From positions 8,707,956 through 8,771,955 of the forward strand of contig NC_051095.1 of assembly GCF_901709675.1 (NCBI RefSeq): a stretch of DNA of 64,000 nt, in the 5' to 3' direction. This DNA is from Syngnathus acus (lineage: Eukaryota; Chordata; Actinopteri; Syngnathiformes; Syngnathidae). Positions within the stretch are counted from its first letter, which is position 1. Each line of letters begins with the position of its first letter. Of this stretch, positions 28,183 through 42,400 are shown piece by piece. The notes under the pieces are model-generated. The model was not told the DNA's origin, made no database searches, and saw only the letters and a program-made list of their open reading frames with translations. The position numbers and the translations under genes were made by a program.

Positions 28183-29011
28183 TTAGATTTCGCCATTGCC
28201 TGAATCCAACAACAGATTCCAAGCATCTAGCAACAAGTGAGACACCAATCGACCCGAAACCGTGCGGTTTGGTCGTGTTGGGATAGCCTTTCCCAGAAAA
28301 AAAATATCATTGGTCCAGACCAGTCGGGTCCAAAGTAAAAGTGTTCCGCGGTTTGGAAGCAGGCCGCCTTCCAGCTTAACTTTTCCCCCGTTTGCTGTCA
28401 CAAAGTGAGGCGAAGCCAGCGTACGTCTATTAAGCCGAGCTGTCAAATTAGCAGCGACTGAGCAATTTTTCGCTGAGGTAAACATGTACGTCTTAATATC
28501 ATAACAATGCTAAGAGAAATGAGAGCATTACTCATTCTTTCCCCGAGCCAGACGTCCATCACGAGGATGGGGATTTTTCGTCGGCACACATCCAGGTACA
28601 AACCACAATGGGTAGCGTTTACTGCGTCAGAACAATGGTACTCAAGTTGGCCACACATACTGAACCGTAGCGGTACTTGTAGCGTTTGGGTTTTTCAAAA
28701 TTGAGACCATGTTTCCCCATAAAGCGGTTGCTTCCTGTGGCATGCAAATGTGTTTTTGAAAAATAATGACAGTTTGCGAGAGCCAGCCGTTGGCACCTGA
28801 CAACAGCAGAAAGCCACACCAAGAGGTTTTCATTTGGAGCCATGGTAGCGGCGGTGAGAGCATTTTTATGATCTATATCGGACACTTTTTGGGCGAGAGG
28901 GAACCTTTGCCGTGCCTCCATCCAGCTTCAATTGATCTCAAAGGGAAGCTAATAACGTTTGTAGAACCTAACACATTTCTGCCGGTGATTAACACAGAAA
29001 GATTTACATGA
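28183..29011. other. GC-raised segment of unknown nature
   Basis: This block has higher GC and CpG content than its surroundings and several 65-100 codon open frames on both strands. None matches a protein family I recognise. It could be a decayed transposon or an unrecognised exon cluster; no function is assigned. Confidence 0.3.
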
Positions 29012-30019
29012 TGTGGCATATCGTACACAGGTGTCTAGCTCAAGGCCTGCCTAAAAAAAAAAAAATACAAGAAAAGACAAAATACATTGATGTTGCTCTT
29101 TGGTTAAAAAAAAAAATACTGTTATGTTTGTACAAATGTATTTGTTCTGCATCTCATTCTTTTACTGTCTGAGCCGAGCAATTCATTTAAAGTCAAGTTA
29201 CAGAATATATGGACCTGCGATTTTCTTTCCATACTTATTTTTATTCCACCTTGCGATCACACGTTTTTGTGCTGTCACTATTATCATCTGCGAGCTGAGA
29301 GAAACTATCAATACGATGCAGCCATCGATAAAAACAACTCTTGGTAGAGTACGACGTTAAAATAAGGATACTCAAAAGCTTGTATAATTTGGAAAATAAC
29401 ACATTGAGAAGTGGCAAATGCCAAAGGTTTGTGTTTTATTATCTGCTTATGATTCATAATGCTTTCTCTTGGAAATTATGCAGAAGCACTGCACAAAAAC
29501 AACATTTATCTTTTCAAAACATTGCTGTCTAAATCAAACAAATGTCAACGTATTTCCATCCATTATATTCCATTTATTTTCCAGTCTTTTTTTTTTTAAA
29601 TCAACTAAATACTCATGAGGCTCAACTCTTAAATGTGATCTTATTTATATATATATATATTTCTTCTGCTTAAGTGAGGTCATGTTGGAGTAAATTATAG
29701 GAATGCAAACGGTAATTTCCAACACGGTGCATGCATGTGCACACCTCCTCATGTTTCCCGGCATTACCTGAGACCATGCCTGCAGCCTGATTAAAGGACA
29801 CCCGATACAACGACATCAGTGGTTGCCATGACGGCTAACTGGGGCAAATTAACCGTAGTGTAGTGGTCATTTCCCCCGTTAAGTGCTCGGAGAGGTCGCG
29901 GGAGCTAACGTTACACTAACCACACGGAGCACTCGTCAAGTGTTGAGATTCCCGAGAGAACTGCCACAGAGGCAGAATAGATTTGTTTTTGTTTTTCTTC
30001 CTTTTTATGACTTCTTTTT

Positions 30020-30120
30020 TTAAGTCACACACATGCACGCCGTCATATGTGGGAATCAAACTCATGGTGCCTGCACACAAGACAGGCGAGTGTACCACTA
30101 CACCGTCAGCCTTTCCAGCC
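30020..30120 (-). mobile_element. tRNA-derived SINE head fragment
   Basis: On the minus strand a degenerate tRNA-Gly-like head is visible: A-box region GGTGTAGTGGTACACTCG (30087-30105 complement) and B-box-like GAGTTTGATTCCC (30051-30063 complement). The spacing suits a pol III promoter, but the arms do not close as a working tRNA. Confidence 0.5.
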
Positions 30121-32880
30121 TCCTTTTCATAAACTTATTCTTTGTATCTTTGTGATTAATTAAATGTTTCTAATTGATCTTTGTGAAGCCAGCATATCAC
30201 ATGCGTATTTGACTGCCTCCGTTCCCTTCCTAAATCCTCCTCATCCCACTCCTCTGTATTCCATTTTGTAATTTATGCACCAGGAAGCACGGTGGGCCTG
30301 CGATCCCGGGTTGCAATCTTGGTCATGGTCAGCCGGGATAAACTCTAAATCGTCTGTGAAAGGGGCTGTTAAAAATGGGTGGATGGACAAGCAATATTGG
30401 CTATTTTACAATGGGTGTGCCACAAGGCTCAATTCGGAGACCACTGACACTAGAATTTCATCAAACCTGGGAGGACAAGCTCTGTTGAAAATGTTGATGA
30501 AAATAAAATGTGATTTTATTGTGTGCACTGGGGTCAATATTATTCGACATCATTTTGATTTCATTTGATACTTCACTTGACATTTTTCAATTTACCATTC
30601 TTATTGTTTAATATTGTTTCAAAATCCCTCATCGGAACTGTTTGATGATGTTTCTAATGTTCTTTATGAGGACTGTAAATTGATAAAGGGAGGAAAAGCA
30701 GGTATTTGTAGGAGGGAAAGCTGTTGGGGACATACTGTACAAGGAGAAATGGTAAAACGTCCACCAACAGACTTCCCCACCTCAAAAAATATATATTTAA
30801 GACTCTGTGGTATTAAAAACAAGCTGAAAAATGACATGGTTGTCATAACATTTGTGGAAGAAAATGTTTTAATGAGTGATGGTGCTTCCACCCGCCTCTC
30901 CCAAGGAAAGATTTAATGTTCACTGATGTCTGGATGACTAATGGCCTTCCTATTGAAGCTGCAATTATTCCAAACTGCTTTTTCCCCTTATTTTGTTATT
31001 GTTCCTTTGTGTTTTTGGATTGGGCTCAAAATGTTATCAACATAGACTGAAATGAAGCAAACACAGATACAGATATAGAGATTATCTGCCTAAACAGGAA
31101 GGGGGGGGGGGGGTCAGATGGGTGGAAGGGCGAGCGGGCAAGTGGACGAATGGATACATAATAGCCGCTCCCACAACGTGTTTCTCTGCGCATGACTAAA
31201 CCAGCTGGTGGGGGAAGATCAGAGCCATTTTCAGGCAATGATGCAGAAAAAGGGCATTCACTTTTTAACACGCTCTGGTAAGTAGAAGAACCTAATAAGT
31301 TCAGCAGAATCCAGTAACAAATGTTGAACACTTAACAGAAGCGATGGCAAAGTCACCAGAGTAACTTTACAGCTGCCATGAAACCCCCAGGAGAACCCAC
31401 CCCCCTCTTTAGACGACCAAGGAGGCCCATTAAATTAACGACAGGTATTCCATTCCAAGATTGTGGATGTGAAAAAGGGTCATGAAGGCAGCTGAGCAAA
31501 CACATAGATCAGGGAGAAATACAACAGGATGACAACTCATAATTATGATCCCCTTCCATCACCTCTCACCCACTCGTCACCAAAAACAACTCAAAAACCC
31601 AACTATCTGTATTCAGGCAGTTCCTCTCAATATACCCTGTTCTGGACTATTTCGTTAAAAACCTCCAAAATAGCAACTCTGTTATTTACCACATTTCTCA
31701 TTGGCCCGTGTTTCTGAGGTCATGCAGAGTAAAGAGACATTTTACAAGCACTTAACATTAATGTTACAGTCATGAGCTCACCACATTTTACAGACTAAGC
31801 TTACGTGTCGCCCCTTTTCCTCTCTCCTCCCGCACTGTATAGGTGATTTTTAGTTATTTTTTTATGATCGCCTCAAGCAGTGAATACCCATAGTGAATGA
31901 GGCACTGCCAGTGTGCACCGTTGATTATCCCAAACATTTATTACAATGGTCTTGACGCGAGGCCACATGTGCAGTGGGGTCTAGCAGCATTTCGTCACAT
32001 TGTATAGAACTTACTTGGCAATAATTTACACACACGTGAAAGTGTTTGAATGGGAGGTGAGGTCATGCGCAAGCCCCACGCGGAGAGGGCCGTTAACTGC
32101 GATGCCCTTTATTGCTGCAGAGGGTCCCTGAGCTGCCATGCGTTGCGGGGTTCTGTCTTTTATATAACATGCGGCTCTTTGTTTTTATATGTCAATTATG
32201 GAACATTTAACTGGAACATGTTACAAAAAGCTGCCTTAGGTTAGTCCTTCAAAGGTCTTGATCACTATTATCAGATTTTTCTTACACTTTAGCGTCAGTA
32301 AGCACATTTTTGCACTGAATCGTGTGAGCCGCTATTACATGACGCTAAATTGTTCATACATGACAAATCATATCAAGACGTTTTCCACTGATAATGTGAC
32401 CTTTAAACTCTGCAACTCAATTGAGAAAAAAAAAAAAAAAAAAACTTTTCAAGAGGGGTGGTCAAAATAATGCAACTGAGACAATGTGGACAGAAATGAC
32501 CACTCACATTCAACATAAACCTGCCACTCTTTGAGTTGCCTTTAATTAACCCAAAATTAAACAGATGTCCCAATAAGGTTTTTTCTTTAAATAATATATG
32601 AATAGATAATATGTAATAGGAGTAGTGGTGTACACAGTCCCACGCACTGTCAAGTGACTGCTTACATTGACCACGAGAGGTCACTAAATGTCAAGATGAT
32701 CACAGTTTTTGTCATTAACTGTAACAGAAATTATAATTTCCTTGTCCCTGAAACTTCCAGGTGGCACATTAAAACATGTTACAAATTAAACTGTAAAAAA
32801 ATTAATTAAAAACACAAACATGTGAATGCCTTGTATTATAACGGTATTCTTTCCTCATTGTTGGTTTTGTGATCGCACGT

Positions 32881-32932
32881 AATGTAATGTAATGTAATGT
32901 AATGTAATGTAATGTAATGTAATGTAATGTAA
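32881..32932. repeat. (AATGT)n microsatellite
   Basis: Ten or so pure pentanucleotide AATGT units about 500 bp upstream of the sec24b start. Confidence 0.95.
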
Positions 32933-33199
32933 TACCTTCGTTGTGCGGAAGATGGCAGGATATAACTAAACTGGCGTACGGGTCAAACGGAATACAGGCA
33001 TCGTATTTCAAAAATCATAAAAGCGTTCCAGTAATGGGCAATAATGTTCATCTGTATGATTTTCAATCACTTTTGAAAAGTAAGGGTGTTACATTGAGAA
33101 AAAAAAAAGAAAAAAAAAACATCTTGTCGGATTTCAATAGAGAGGGTGTTTCAGTTTTCAATTGGAAGCTTTACATTCCGATTGTCATGGAACGCACCG

Positions 33200-33432
33200 A
33201 AAGGACCAGCAGGAGACTGTGAAGGCTTGTCAACATCCTGTCCGCGGCTCTCCCGGACCTTACTCATCTTGCTCACTGACCCAGCTCAAAGCCGGGTGTT
33301 CGTTTACCATCTGAGGCCTCTCTGACAGCGGAACGTACGCTTCGGGAAGCTCGGCGCCGCACTCATGTGATTTTTTTTTTTTTTTTTTGGACCCAGCAGT
33401 GTATCTGTGAGGTCGGGAGGGCCGCCGAAGTG
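33200..33432 (+). promoter_or_regulatory. sec24b 5' UTR / promoter region
   Basis: This CpG-bearing stretch precedes the start codon and includes a run of about 20 T at 33369-33388. The frame stays open upstream to an ATG at 33367, but MSARANGY at 33433 aligns with the MSA start of vertebrate SEC24B and was preferred. No TATA box was found. Confidence 0.4.
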
Positions 33433-36400
33433 ATGTCTGCACGAGCGAACGGCTACTTGGGCTACGGTCAGACCCCTACGCCGAACGGTGGAGTTGCTCC
33501 CCCTCGACAGAATGGTAAAGCAGGCCAGATGATGCGATTAGCCAGCTTCTTTGGCTTTTAGCATGCTAATGCTAATGGAATAATTGAATATTCGTCACTT
33601 TCAGCCTTCGTGTAATTACTTAAACTTAGCTTGGAAATAAAAATAACACAAACAAAAGGGTATTAGTGTTACGTTTGGGATGTGTCGTAATGTAAGCCAA
33701 TTTAAGCACTAGTTTGATGCTAACAACTTGAACGAAGATGCTAACGTTAGCCTAGCGTCAATGGACAAGCAAGCTGTTAACTTTGCGCCACATAAAGAAG
33801 CAACATTTATTAATGTGTCCCAGACATCAATGTGACTAGTGTGACTTGTATTTACTCTTAGTGGAGACATGTTTAGATTAGTAGCACACCAAGCTGCTGA
33901 GCTATCAGGATGAAACTTGCCTGCAGCTAAGAGATTTAGCATCTCCTTTGTAATTTAAGACACCATCAAAGCTGGTGAAAGAAGAAATGAAAGGCAATAT
34001 TAGCATTGGGAGCAGGTGCAGGACTTCCATACGAGGCGTTCAAGCTACCTTACTACAGGGTTCCCAAACCTTTTAGCTAGGGCAGTAACAGCTAAGGCTG
34101 CTCAATTAATCAACATTTTAATCATAATCACGATATTGGCTACAGACAAATTGATATCATCGAGGATAAACGATTATTTGGCGTTTCCGTTTTGAGACAT
34201 GCATGCGCAAGTCCACCGCCCCGCCCCCACGTGTGTGGAGATCCAGGTCATTTAACAGGTTGTTGTCCCTTAACGCGTACAAAGAACGAAAGTTTATGAA
34301 CTGGTTCATATTTTGGACGAACGTGAACTGAACGTAGCGCATTTAACAACTATCACGAGAGCTGCTGTATTCGCAATTTCTTTTTATATGACTGCTACAA
34401 ATAATGAAAAACATTTTTATTTTATTATCTTCTCCCACCACATTTAATTCTCCTAGGTCCAGTTCAGAGATACAGCGCCACACATCCTACCATGGTTTAC
34501 TATGGAGCCCCACTTCAGCAACAGAACTACCCCACCATCCCGTCACACTGCACTGGCGTGTCCAGCAAACCCCCCGCCACAAACAGTACTCACCATGTAA
34601 ACAACTGCTACCCGAATCACCGTCATGTACCACCCCCGTGCTTGGCGCCCCAGCGAGACACCGTCGCCATACACTCCTCGGCGCCACCGCCAAGCGGCCA
34701 TTACGCCCGGTTCCAGGAGCAGCTTCCGTCCTGTGCCACTCCAGCAGGTTATTACAGACAGACATCATACCATGCACCGTCAGCTCAATGTCAGCAGCAG
34801 GAGCCCACATTGTTGCCGGCACCATCTAGTGGTCCGGAGTCTCCTGTCTACCCTATTGTTTCGTACCCGTCTGCGTCGGGGACGAGCCAGTATGGCACTC
34901 TTGTCTCTAGCCAGACTGCCACTACGCCGAAAGTGACGCTGTACAGCAACCTCCAACCAGGTCCTATTACAACAGCAGCAGCAGCACCTGCTGCAATGCA
35001 CCCTGGGTACAAAGAGACTCCTCCCACTCAAATGGCACCAGCTGTAAATGGACAAGGAAGCAGAGGTATGAGCTGGTCTTTCAACTTTTTGTTCTGCTTT
35101 GTGATGTGATCTTTTGTAGAATAGTTTGTGAAGCTTAAAGCAGATGACTTTGGCCAAAGGCAGGGTACACCCTGGACTGGTCAATGGCCATTCGCAGGGC
35201 ACATTTAAACAAGCAACATTCACGCGCACGTTCACAACTATGGACTATTTAGAGTGTCAGTGAACTTGATATTCATGACTTTGATGGGTCGAAACAGGAA
35301 TACCCAGACAAAACAAATCCGTTTGAGTTCTTTAGCAACCCACACCACTGTATCCATTTCGTCCGCTTCTAAACTTCCAACGACAAAAAACAGGAATTAA
35401 AATACGCTTTCAAAGCATTTTCTCTTGTCCTTTTTCTCATCGCAGTCGCAAACACAGCTCACCAAAACTACGACCATCATGCCTCTCTAAACTACCATTC
35501 CTATACAAAGGGAACGCAACCGTCCTCCTCAGGAACACCGACCACATCACTGCATTCCTCACCAAGACACCATGAAGGTAAATAACACATTGTCACCAAA
35601 TAATCCAAAAAAAGACTTATTGCTTTGATATTGTTGCTGGCCAATCAAGAAGGTTTTTCTGAACTTTAATATTGCCACCTTCTTAAAATGTCTTAAAACT
35701 TTTATTGAAATTTGTCGAAGTAATGTCAAGGGCCTTTTTCTTGACCTTGGCCGAGATACCTTACAAGTTGTTTCAAAGTCACATGAAAGAAGACATCACT
35801 CTTGCTCGCTTTCTTTGCCCTCCTCCCATTTCCAACAGGCATGCAGTATGGATATGGCGCTAATAGTGGCGCTAGCTCGGCCTCGGGTCCAACCGCAGCC
35901 CCCTCGTCATCCAGCTCGGAGGATGATGAGGATGACGATGAGGAAGAAGAGGATGAGGAAGCAGGTGGGCTTTTGATGTAACATTTTGCCATTCACTTTC
36001 CAGCCCACTGACCTCCATTGTTCACGTTCCTCTGCCATTCAGGTGTCTTAAGTGTACCGACCAGATCAGATAATCCCCCAGTTTATAAATCCGATTTAGT
36101 CGGCACTAATTGGATCCCTTGAGTTTGTCTGGCCTGCAGCTGGGATTTGTTGTGGGACAAAACCATCTTTTCTTTCTTTTTCGTATTTCACATTTCTTTT
36201 TCATCTTCCAAACGACACACATCCATAACCCAAGCGGTCAAGCTAATAAATAATCTATTCCCTGCTCCCCCTGTTCCTGACAGTGCCACCATCCTTCACA
36301 CCTTGTATTTCCATTTCCTAATTTAATTTCCTCTGTGTCACTGTGATGCTTTTTCAGGAGGTGACACATCGTCGTCCACCACCGGCAGTGCGTCGCCGGT

Positions 36401-39400
36401 GCCAAACAGCTATGATTCCCTGGAAGGAGGCAGTTATCCAGGTATGGAAGGGGGGGGGGGTCACAAACATGCTCTTTATTACCTTGTGAGTCACACGTTT
36501 TGGGCTATCACTGGATTGGTTGTTTTCATCACAATTTTGTTCACAGCTGTCACCTCTGGGTTGCTTTATGCACATAGAGTAGTCCTCTGTGAATTTGACA
36601 TTATATTTCTTAAAGAAATGTATATATTACTGTCATAATGTCATTGCTAAAATAACAGATCTAATTCAGAAAAGGTTTAGTCATTTGATGGCAAACTGAA
36701 CTCTCGTGCAGATTCTGTGCCAGCTTCCGCCAATATGACCAATCGCTACAGTAGCTATGGTTACCCCGGTGCGCAGCCGGTTTATCAGCATGGACCAACC
36801 TCACTCGCGGACTCGCCAGCTTCTCGGGACCTTCTTGGACCGACGGGCTACCAGCAGTACTCCCAGGTTGGTCTTTAGTCAAATGTGCTAGACAGCAGAA
36901 TAAAATCCCATACTCACTTCCTTGAGTTGCGTGCAGCCTTTTCCGAGTATGTCTCAGCTGTCTGCGGCCCTGGGAGGTCTGAGTGGGGTCCCAGAGCTGG
37001 AGGTTGAGGCGCTCAGGCCTCTCAACCTGCTGCAGGAGAGGAATCTCCTCCCCCCAAGACCTTTGGAGGCCCCTGAACCCAACCTGAGTTCCGAGCTTAA
37101 AAAGGTCAACTGCAGCCCACAGTACGTAAAGGTTTTAACCGCCTCTTAAATTTTTTAAATTAAAGGATGCAAATAAAGTTCATGTTTACTCTTCCGTAAG
37201 GACATTCCGGTGTACCCTGACCAGCATTCCTCAAACGCAGGCTCTGCTCAATAAGGCCAGACTGCCTCTTGGCCTCCTCCTTCACCCCTTCAGAGATCTA
37301 CAGGTGGGATCAGAGCTCTAAACTAGGAAGGCTACCATAAAAAAAATAAAAAATAAAAAAAAAAGATAGCCAATCGCCGACAATTTAGAGTTTACATCAG
37401 AAACATCAAATCTTTCAAGCTAACTTAATCAGTATCAAAACTATCACTTAAAAAAGGTGTAGGCTTAGTATTATATTTTTATTATCCCGGTTAACCCTTT
37501 TTGTTATCCCTTTTCTTATACACCAGATAGTATTAGTGCATAATTGATCAAAATGTTGTCCGTAGCGTTCATAAAGGTTTTAGAATGGCTCTGGTTTGAC
37601 TCTTAACATCCCGGATGAATTTCTCTGAACTCCTAATAAATATTTTAAGGTGCATTTGGAAGGGCTTTGTTTTTTTATACAATTGAATACATTGCCAATA
37701 ACATGTCTGTGAATGTTTTTGCTAAAATACTTAAGACAATTCAGAAAAGAAATGCGTGCCCATAAAAACAATCGAACTACAATATGTGGGAGTGTTTATT
37801 ATGCAAATTAGCAACATTGTTACGAAACAATAGGACAGATATCAGATGTCCCTTTCAGCATCACATTTGACCAAATAACATCGTTTTAATGAAAGTCTCT
37901 TTGCAGCAACTACCAGTCATCACGTCTAACACCATTGTGCGCTGTCGCCACTGCCGCACCTACATCAACCCCTTTGTTACCTTCCTGGACCAGCACCGGT
38001 GGAAGTGTAACCTCTGCTATCGGATCAACGATGGTACGAAAACGTTCATGCAACTTTGCTTCATTAATCTAGCTCAGCTACCTTTCGCGCTGAATTGATG
38101 TTCTGTCTTTTATATTCTAGTACCTGATGAGTTCATGTACAACCCGGTAACGAGGTCATACGGCGAACCCCACAAGAGACCTGAAGTCCAGAACGCCACT
38201 GTGGAATTCATCGCCTCCTCAGACTACATGGTGAGGACCACCTCCTTGCTTTGAGTGCTTTTGTCCACTAGATGGTTGTCTCGTTTCGCTTCATACAGCT
38301 AATGGAATGCAAAGTTTGATACTAATGCCACCACAGTTCTAATAATAAACTTGTCAACAGTTACGCCCCCCTCAGCCAGCAGTCTACCTGTTCGTGCTGG
38401 ATGTTTCACAGAGTGCAGTGGAAAGCGGCTACCTGAAATATTTCTGCGAGTCGCTCCTAGAGAATCTGGATAAGTGAGTGCCAGGATCATGAATAAAATA
38501 AAATAAAAAAGCTTTTCTACCTAAAAACAGATCATAGGGGTTAAGAACTAGTTGTGGTGTTTCTTAGGTTGCCCGGAGACTCTCGTACCAAAGTGGGATT
38601 CCTCACTTTTGACAGCAGCGTCCATTTCTACAACCTCCAGGAGGGATTGTCTCAGCCTCAGATGCTGGTGGTGACTGATATTGACGGTACTGAGCGATTG
38701 ACTTTTCATTATCAGCATTTTTGTTTTTTGCTTTATGACATTGAACTCTGTGTTTAAAGGCGACATTAGAAAACAGTTTAAAACTTCCAAAGATTTATAA
38801 TGACTTCTTTGTACCATGCTTTCAACTATACTCTTCAAGGACAAATAATTTTAGCACAGTCCCCACCCACCAAGTTATCACTAATTAGGTAACACTAATC
38901 GTTTTGGGGTTTTTTGTCAAGTAGCTGTTATGTGATATCACATTATAGCAGAATGTCTCATTTAAAGAGATTTTTGGAAATAGGTAGTGCATTACTCCTC
39001 CCTACCTTTGTAGTGCCACATTTGTCGGCAGGTAGTCTCGAGACCAAACTGGTATTTGTAGGCAAGCCAATAAAAAACAAAAAAGTCCCCTCATTGGAAT
39101 ATTGTATTGACCTTTTTCAGATGTATTCATACCATCTCATGACAGTCTAATGGTGAACTGGAAGGAGAGTAAAGAGGTAGGTAGCTCACTTACTCAAATC
39201 TTCCATTACATTTGTGTTTGCGTGCGTGTTGTTTTACTCAGGGTGAATTATATTCTTGCATCCCCTTCATGCAGCTTATCAAAGACCTGCTGACCTCCCT
39301 CCCTGCCATGTTCAGCCAGAGCAGGGAGATGCACAGCGCGCTGGGCCCTGCCCTGCAAGCCGCCTTCATGCTCATGTCACCCACCGGCGGGCGGGTCAGC

Positions 39401-42400
39401 GTGTTCCAGACAAAGCTTCCCACGTTGGGCGTCGGCTCACTGCAGTCCAGGGAGGACCCCAGCCAGCGCTCCAGTGCCAAGGTAGAGCAAGGAGGCAAGA
39501 GAAGGATGCTGGCACGTGATTGATGGATCAGCGGTTAGGCTTATTTTTAGCCCCACCCCACATACACACTTGTGTTTGCAGGGAGTGCAGCATCTTGGCC
39601 CCGCCACAGACTTCTACAAGAAATTTGCACTGGATTGCTCAGGACAACAGATAGGTGTTGATCTTTTTCTTCTCAGCTCACAGTACGCTGACCTGGCTAC
39701 GCTTGGTAAGGTTCTCAACTTTCCACAATGGTCTGAGGCGTGACAAACACTTGTTCATTTTTTGTTTTCCAATACTTTTTGTTTCCAGCGTGCATCTCCA
39801 AGTACTCTGCGGGCAGCATCTTCTACTACCCTTCCTTTCAGCACATCCACACCCCAGCCCAGTTGGAGAAGTTCCAAAAGGATCTTGAGCGCTACCTCAG
39901 CAGGAAGTTGGGCTTTGAGGCAGTCATGAGAATACGATGTACAAAAGGTAGCCCTCCCACATATATATTAACCACCGTGCCGCTTGAAACAGTTGATGAT
40001 CGTTTATTTTATTTACTTTTTTTTGCCCTTAGGATTATCTATCCACACATTCCACGGCAATTTCTTTGTGCGCTCCACCGACCTGCTGTCCCTCGCTAAC
40101 GTCAACCCGGACTCGGCCTTCGCTGTCCAGATGTCGGTTGACGACTCGCTGGTTGACTCTTCTCTGGCGTGTTTCCAGGCGGCTCTGCTTTACACGTCCA
40201 GTAAAGGTAATAGGGTCTTGAAGTCAAGAATTCATTTTGCAATGACCATCATGAGTTACATGCTTAAACTTGTTTGAGCTCCAACGTTTTGGCGTTTTGC
40301 TCTCTCATAATGGACGTGAAAATAGGTTGATGGCTAGATGTCAAATGGCTGCGTTATCACATCTTACCAAGCAGCCGTGTATTATTGCAGGCAAGAGGCG
40401 TATCCGGGTCCACACTCTTTGTCTACCTGTGGTCAACCAGCTGAGCGACGTGTACGCCGGCGCCGATATCCAGGCCATTACTTGCCTGCTGGCAAACATG
40501 GGTGAGTCACCTTTAGACATCCGCTGACCTTTTGTGGGCTAAATGTTTGGTATTAATCTCAATGTGTTTTTTTTAAAAGCGATCGACCGCTCCGTTTCAT
40601 CCAGCCTGCTGGATGCTCGGGACGCCTTGACAAACGCAGCGGTGGACTTCTTGAGCGCCTACAAAAATAACGTGTCCAACCTGCAGCAGTCTGGCCTTGT
40701 GGTGCCCGCCGGAATGCGCCTTTTCCCGCTGTACATCCTCTCTCTGCTCAAACAGGTGTTGCTGGCTTTTTCGCAAACTTCATTTTGGTGTCCTGTCACG
40801 GCACTGCTTAGATTCACGGCGGCCAATGTGTTTTGCCTCACAGATAGCATTTCGTACGGGAACGAGCACACGCCTGGACGAGCGTGTCTTCGCCATGTGC
40901 GAGTTCAAGACGCAGCCGCTGCAGCAGCTGATGCGGATGGTACACCCCGACCTGTATCGTCTGGACAACATGTCTGATCAGGTGAGGAAGCCAAACAGGA
41001 ATTATCCTTCAGCAAGTTGATTGCAATCGCTGTGTTGTACCTGCAGGGAGCGCTTCACCTCAACGACACGCTGGTCCCGCAGCCGCCGCTCCTCCACCTG
41101 TCTGCCGAGAGGCTGAGCAGAGATGGCGCGTTCCTCATGGACTGCGGCAGCGTACGTATTCATCTAAACCAGTGGTTCTTAACCTGGGTTCGATGGAACC
41201 CTAGGGGTTTGGTGAGTCCGTCTCAGGGGTTCGGCAGAGCCTCCGCCGCGGAGGTCCGAACACGGTGAATGCGCATATGAAACTGGTGGGGTTTGGTACC
41301 TCCAACAAGGTTAAGAACCATTAATCTAAAGAGTCCTTTTACTGCTCAACAGTGATGCCTTCAAAGACTTTGTTTGTCATTGTTCATTTCAGCTTTTGCA
41401 TTCTTTTGCTGAGACAAGGATTTATCTGCTTTTTATTCCTGACAGGGAAAGTGGATATCATATTATACCCATGCCATTATACTGCAGACAGTGCTTAGTA
41501 ACATACCAATTGTGTGTCATGTCACCCCCACACTTGGTGATGCATCTTTCATCTTCATCCTTAAAACATTTGCTTATCTCTTACATCTGTGCAGGTGTTT
41601 TACCTTTGGGTTGGCAAATGCTGCAATGAGCTGTTCATCCGAGATGTTCTGAACTCCCCTAACTATGCTTCAATCCCCCCTAATATGGTGAGTAAGACCA
41701 GCTCTTTACAAACTACCCTAAAAAGGAAGCCTGCTGAATTGGCGTCAGAACATCGTGACCAGGCCCTGCCGTCAAAAGCAAAAGCTATGTAGGTGAGCTC
41801 CTGTGAACATGAGTTTCACTGGAAGGTGCTCTATGTTTGTGTGGGAGTCAAGGGAAAAAAAAGCAAGTGCAGCGAATCAGACCTGCTGTTGTTGCTTTTT
41901 TACCTCTAGAATGTTCCGGCCAACTGGGTGGGCCCCATTTGTCAGCGTATTTGTCTCTCTTTTTCACAAGGCAGGTTGATGCCTTCCAGAACCACCTACA
42001 TGCCAAACATTCCAAACTTCCTTTTTTACCCTCCACACCGCATTGTGCGGCTGAATCCCATTTGCAGCGTTAAGAAGCGTGTTTTTGTTGTTGTTGATTT
42101 TTATTGCTGTTTGTGGTGATGCTGTTTCTGGCAGAGTTGCATTCCTGAGCTGCGCACGCCGTTGTCTGAGAGGGTGCGAGCGTTCCTCGACTGGCTGCAG
42201 GACAACAGAGCTTTCAGCTCCATCGTGCATGTCGTCAAGTAAGTGGTCAAACATGATGTCACTTGGTATTGTCCACCTTTTTTTCCTACTTGGTACGTGC
42301 CACATAAAGTAATGTGGCACACCAGATACGACCCAGTACTTTTGTCTCATTGTGGCAGACGTACTTGACATAACTTGTACAGAATTGCTTGCAAAACAAA

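Noticed and set aside
32881-32932. CRISPR-like array
   Set aside because: It is a pure pentanucleotide microsatellite without spacers, in eukaryotic DNA.
34487-34825. 112-residue minus-strand frame opposite sec24b exon 2, and 34780-35235 minus
   Set aside because: They are shadows of the GC-rich coding exon; no family similarity.
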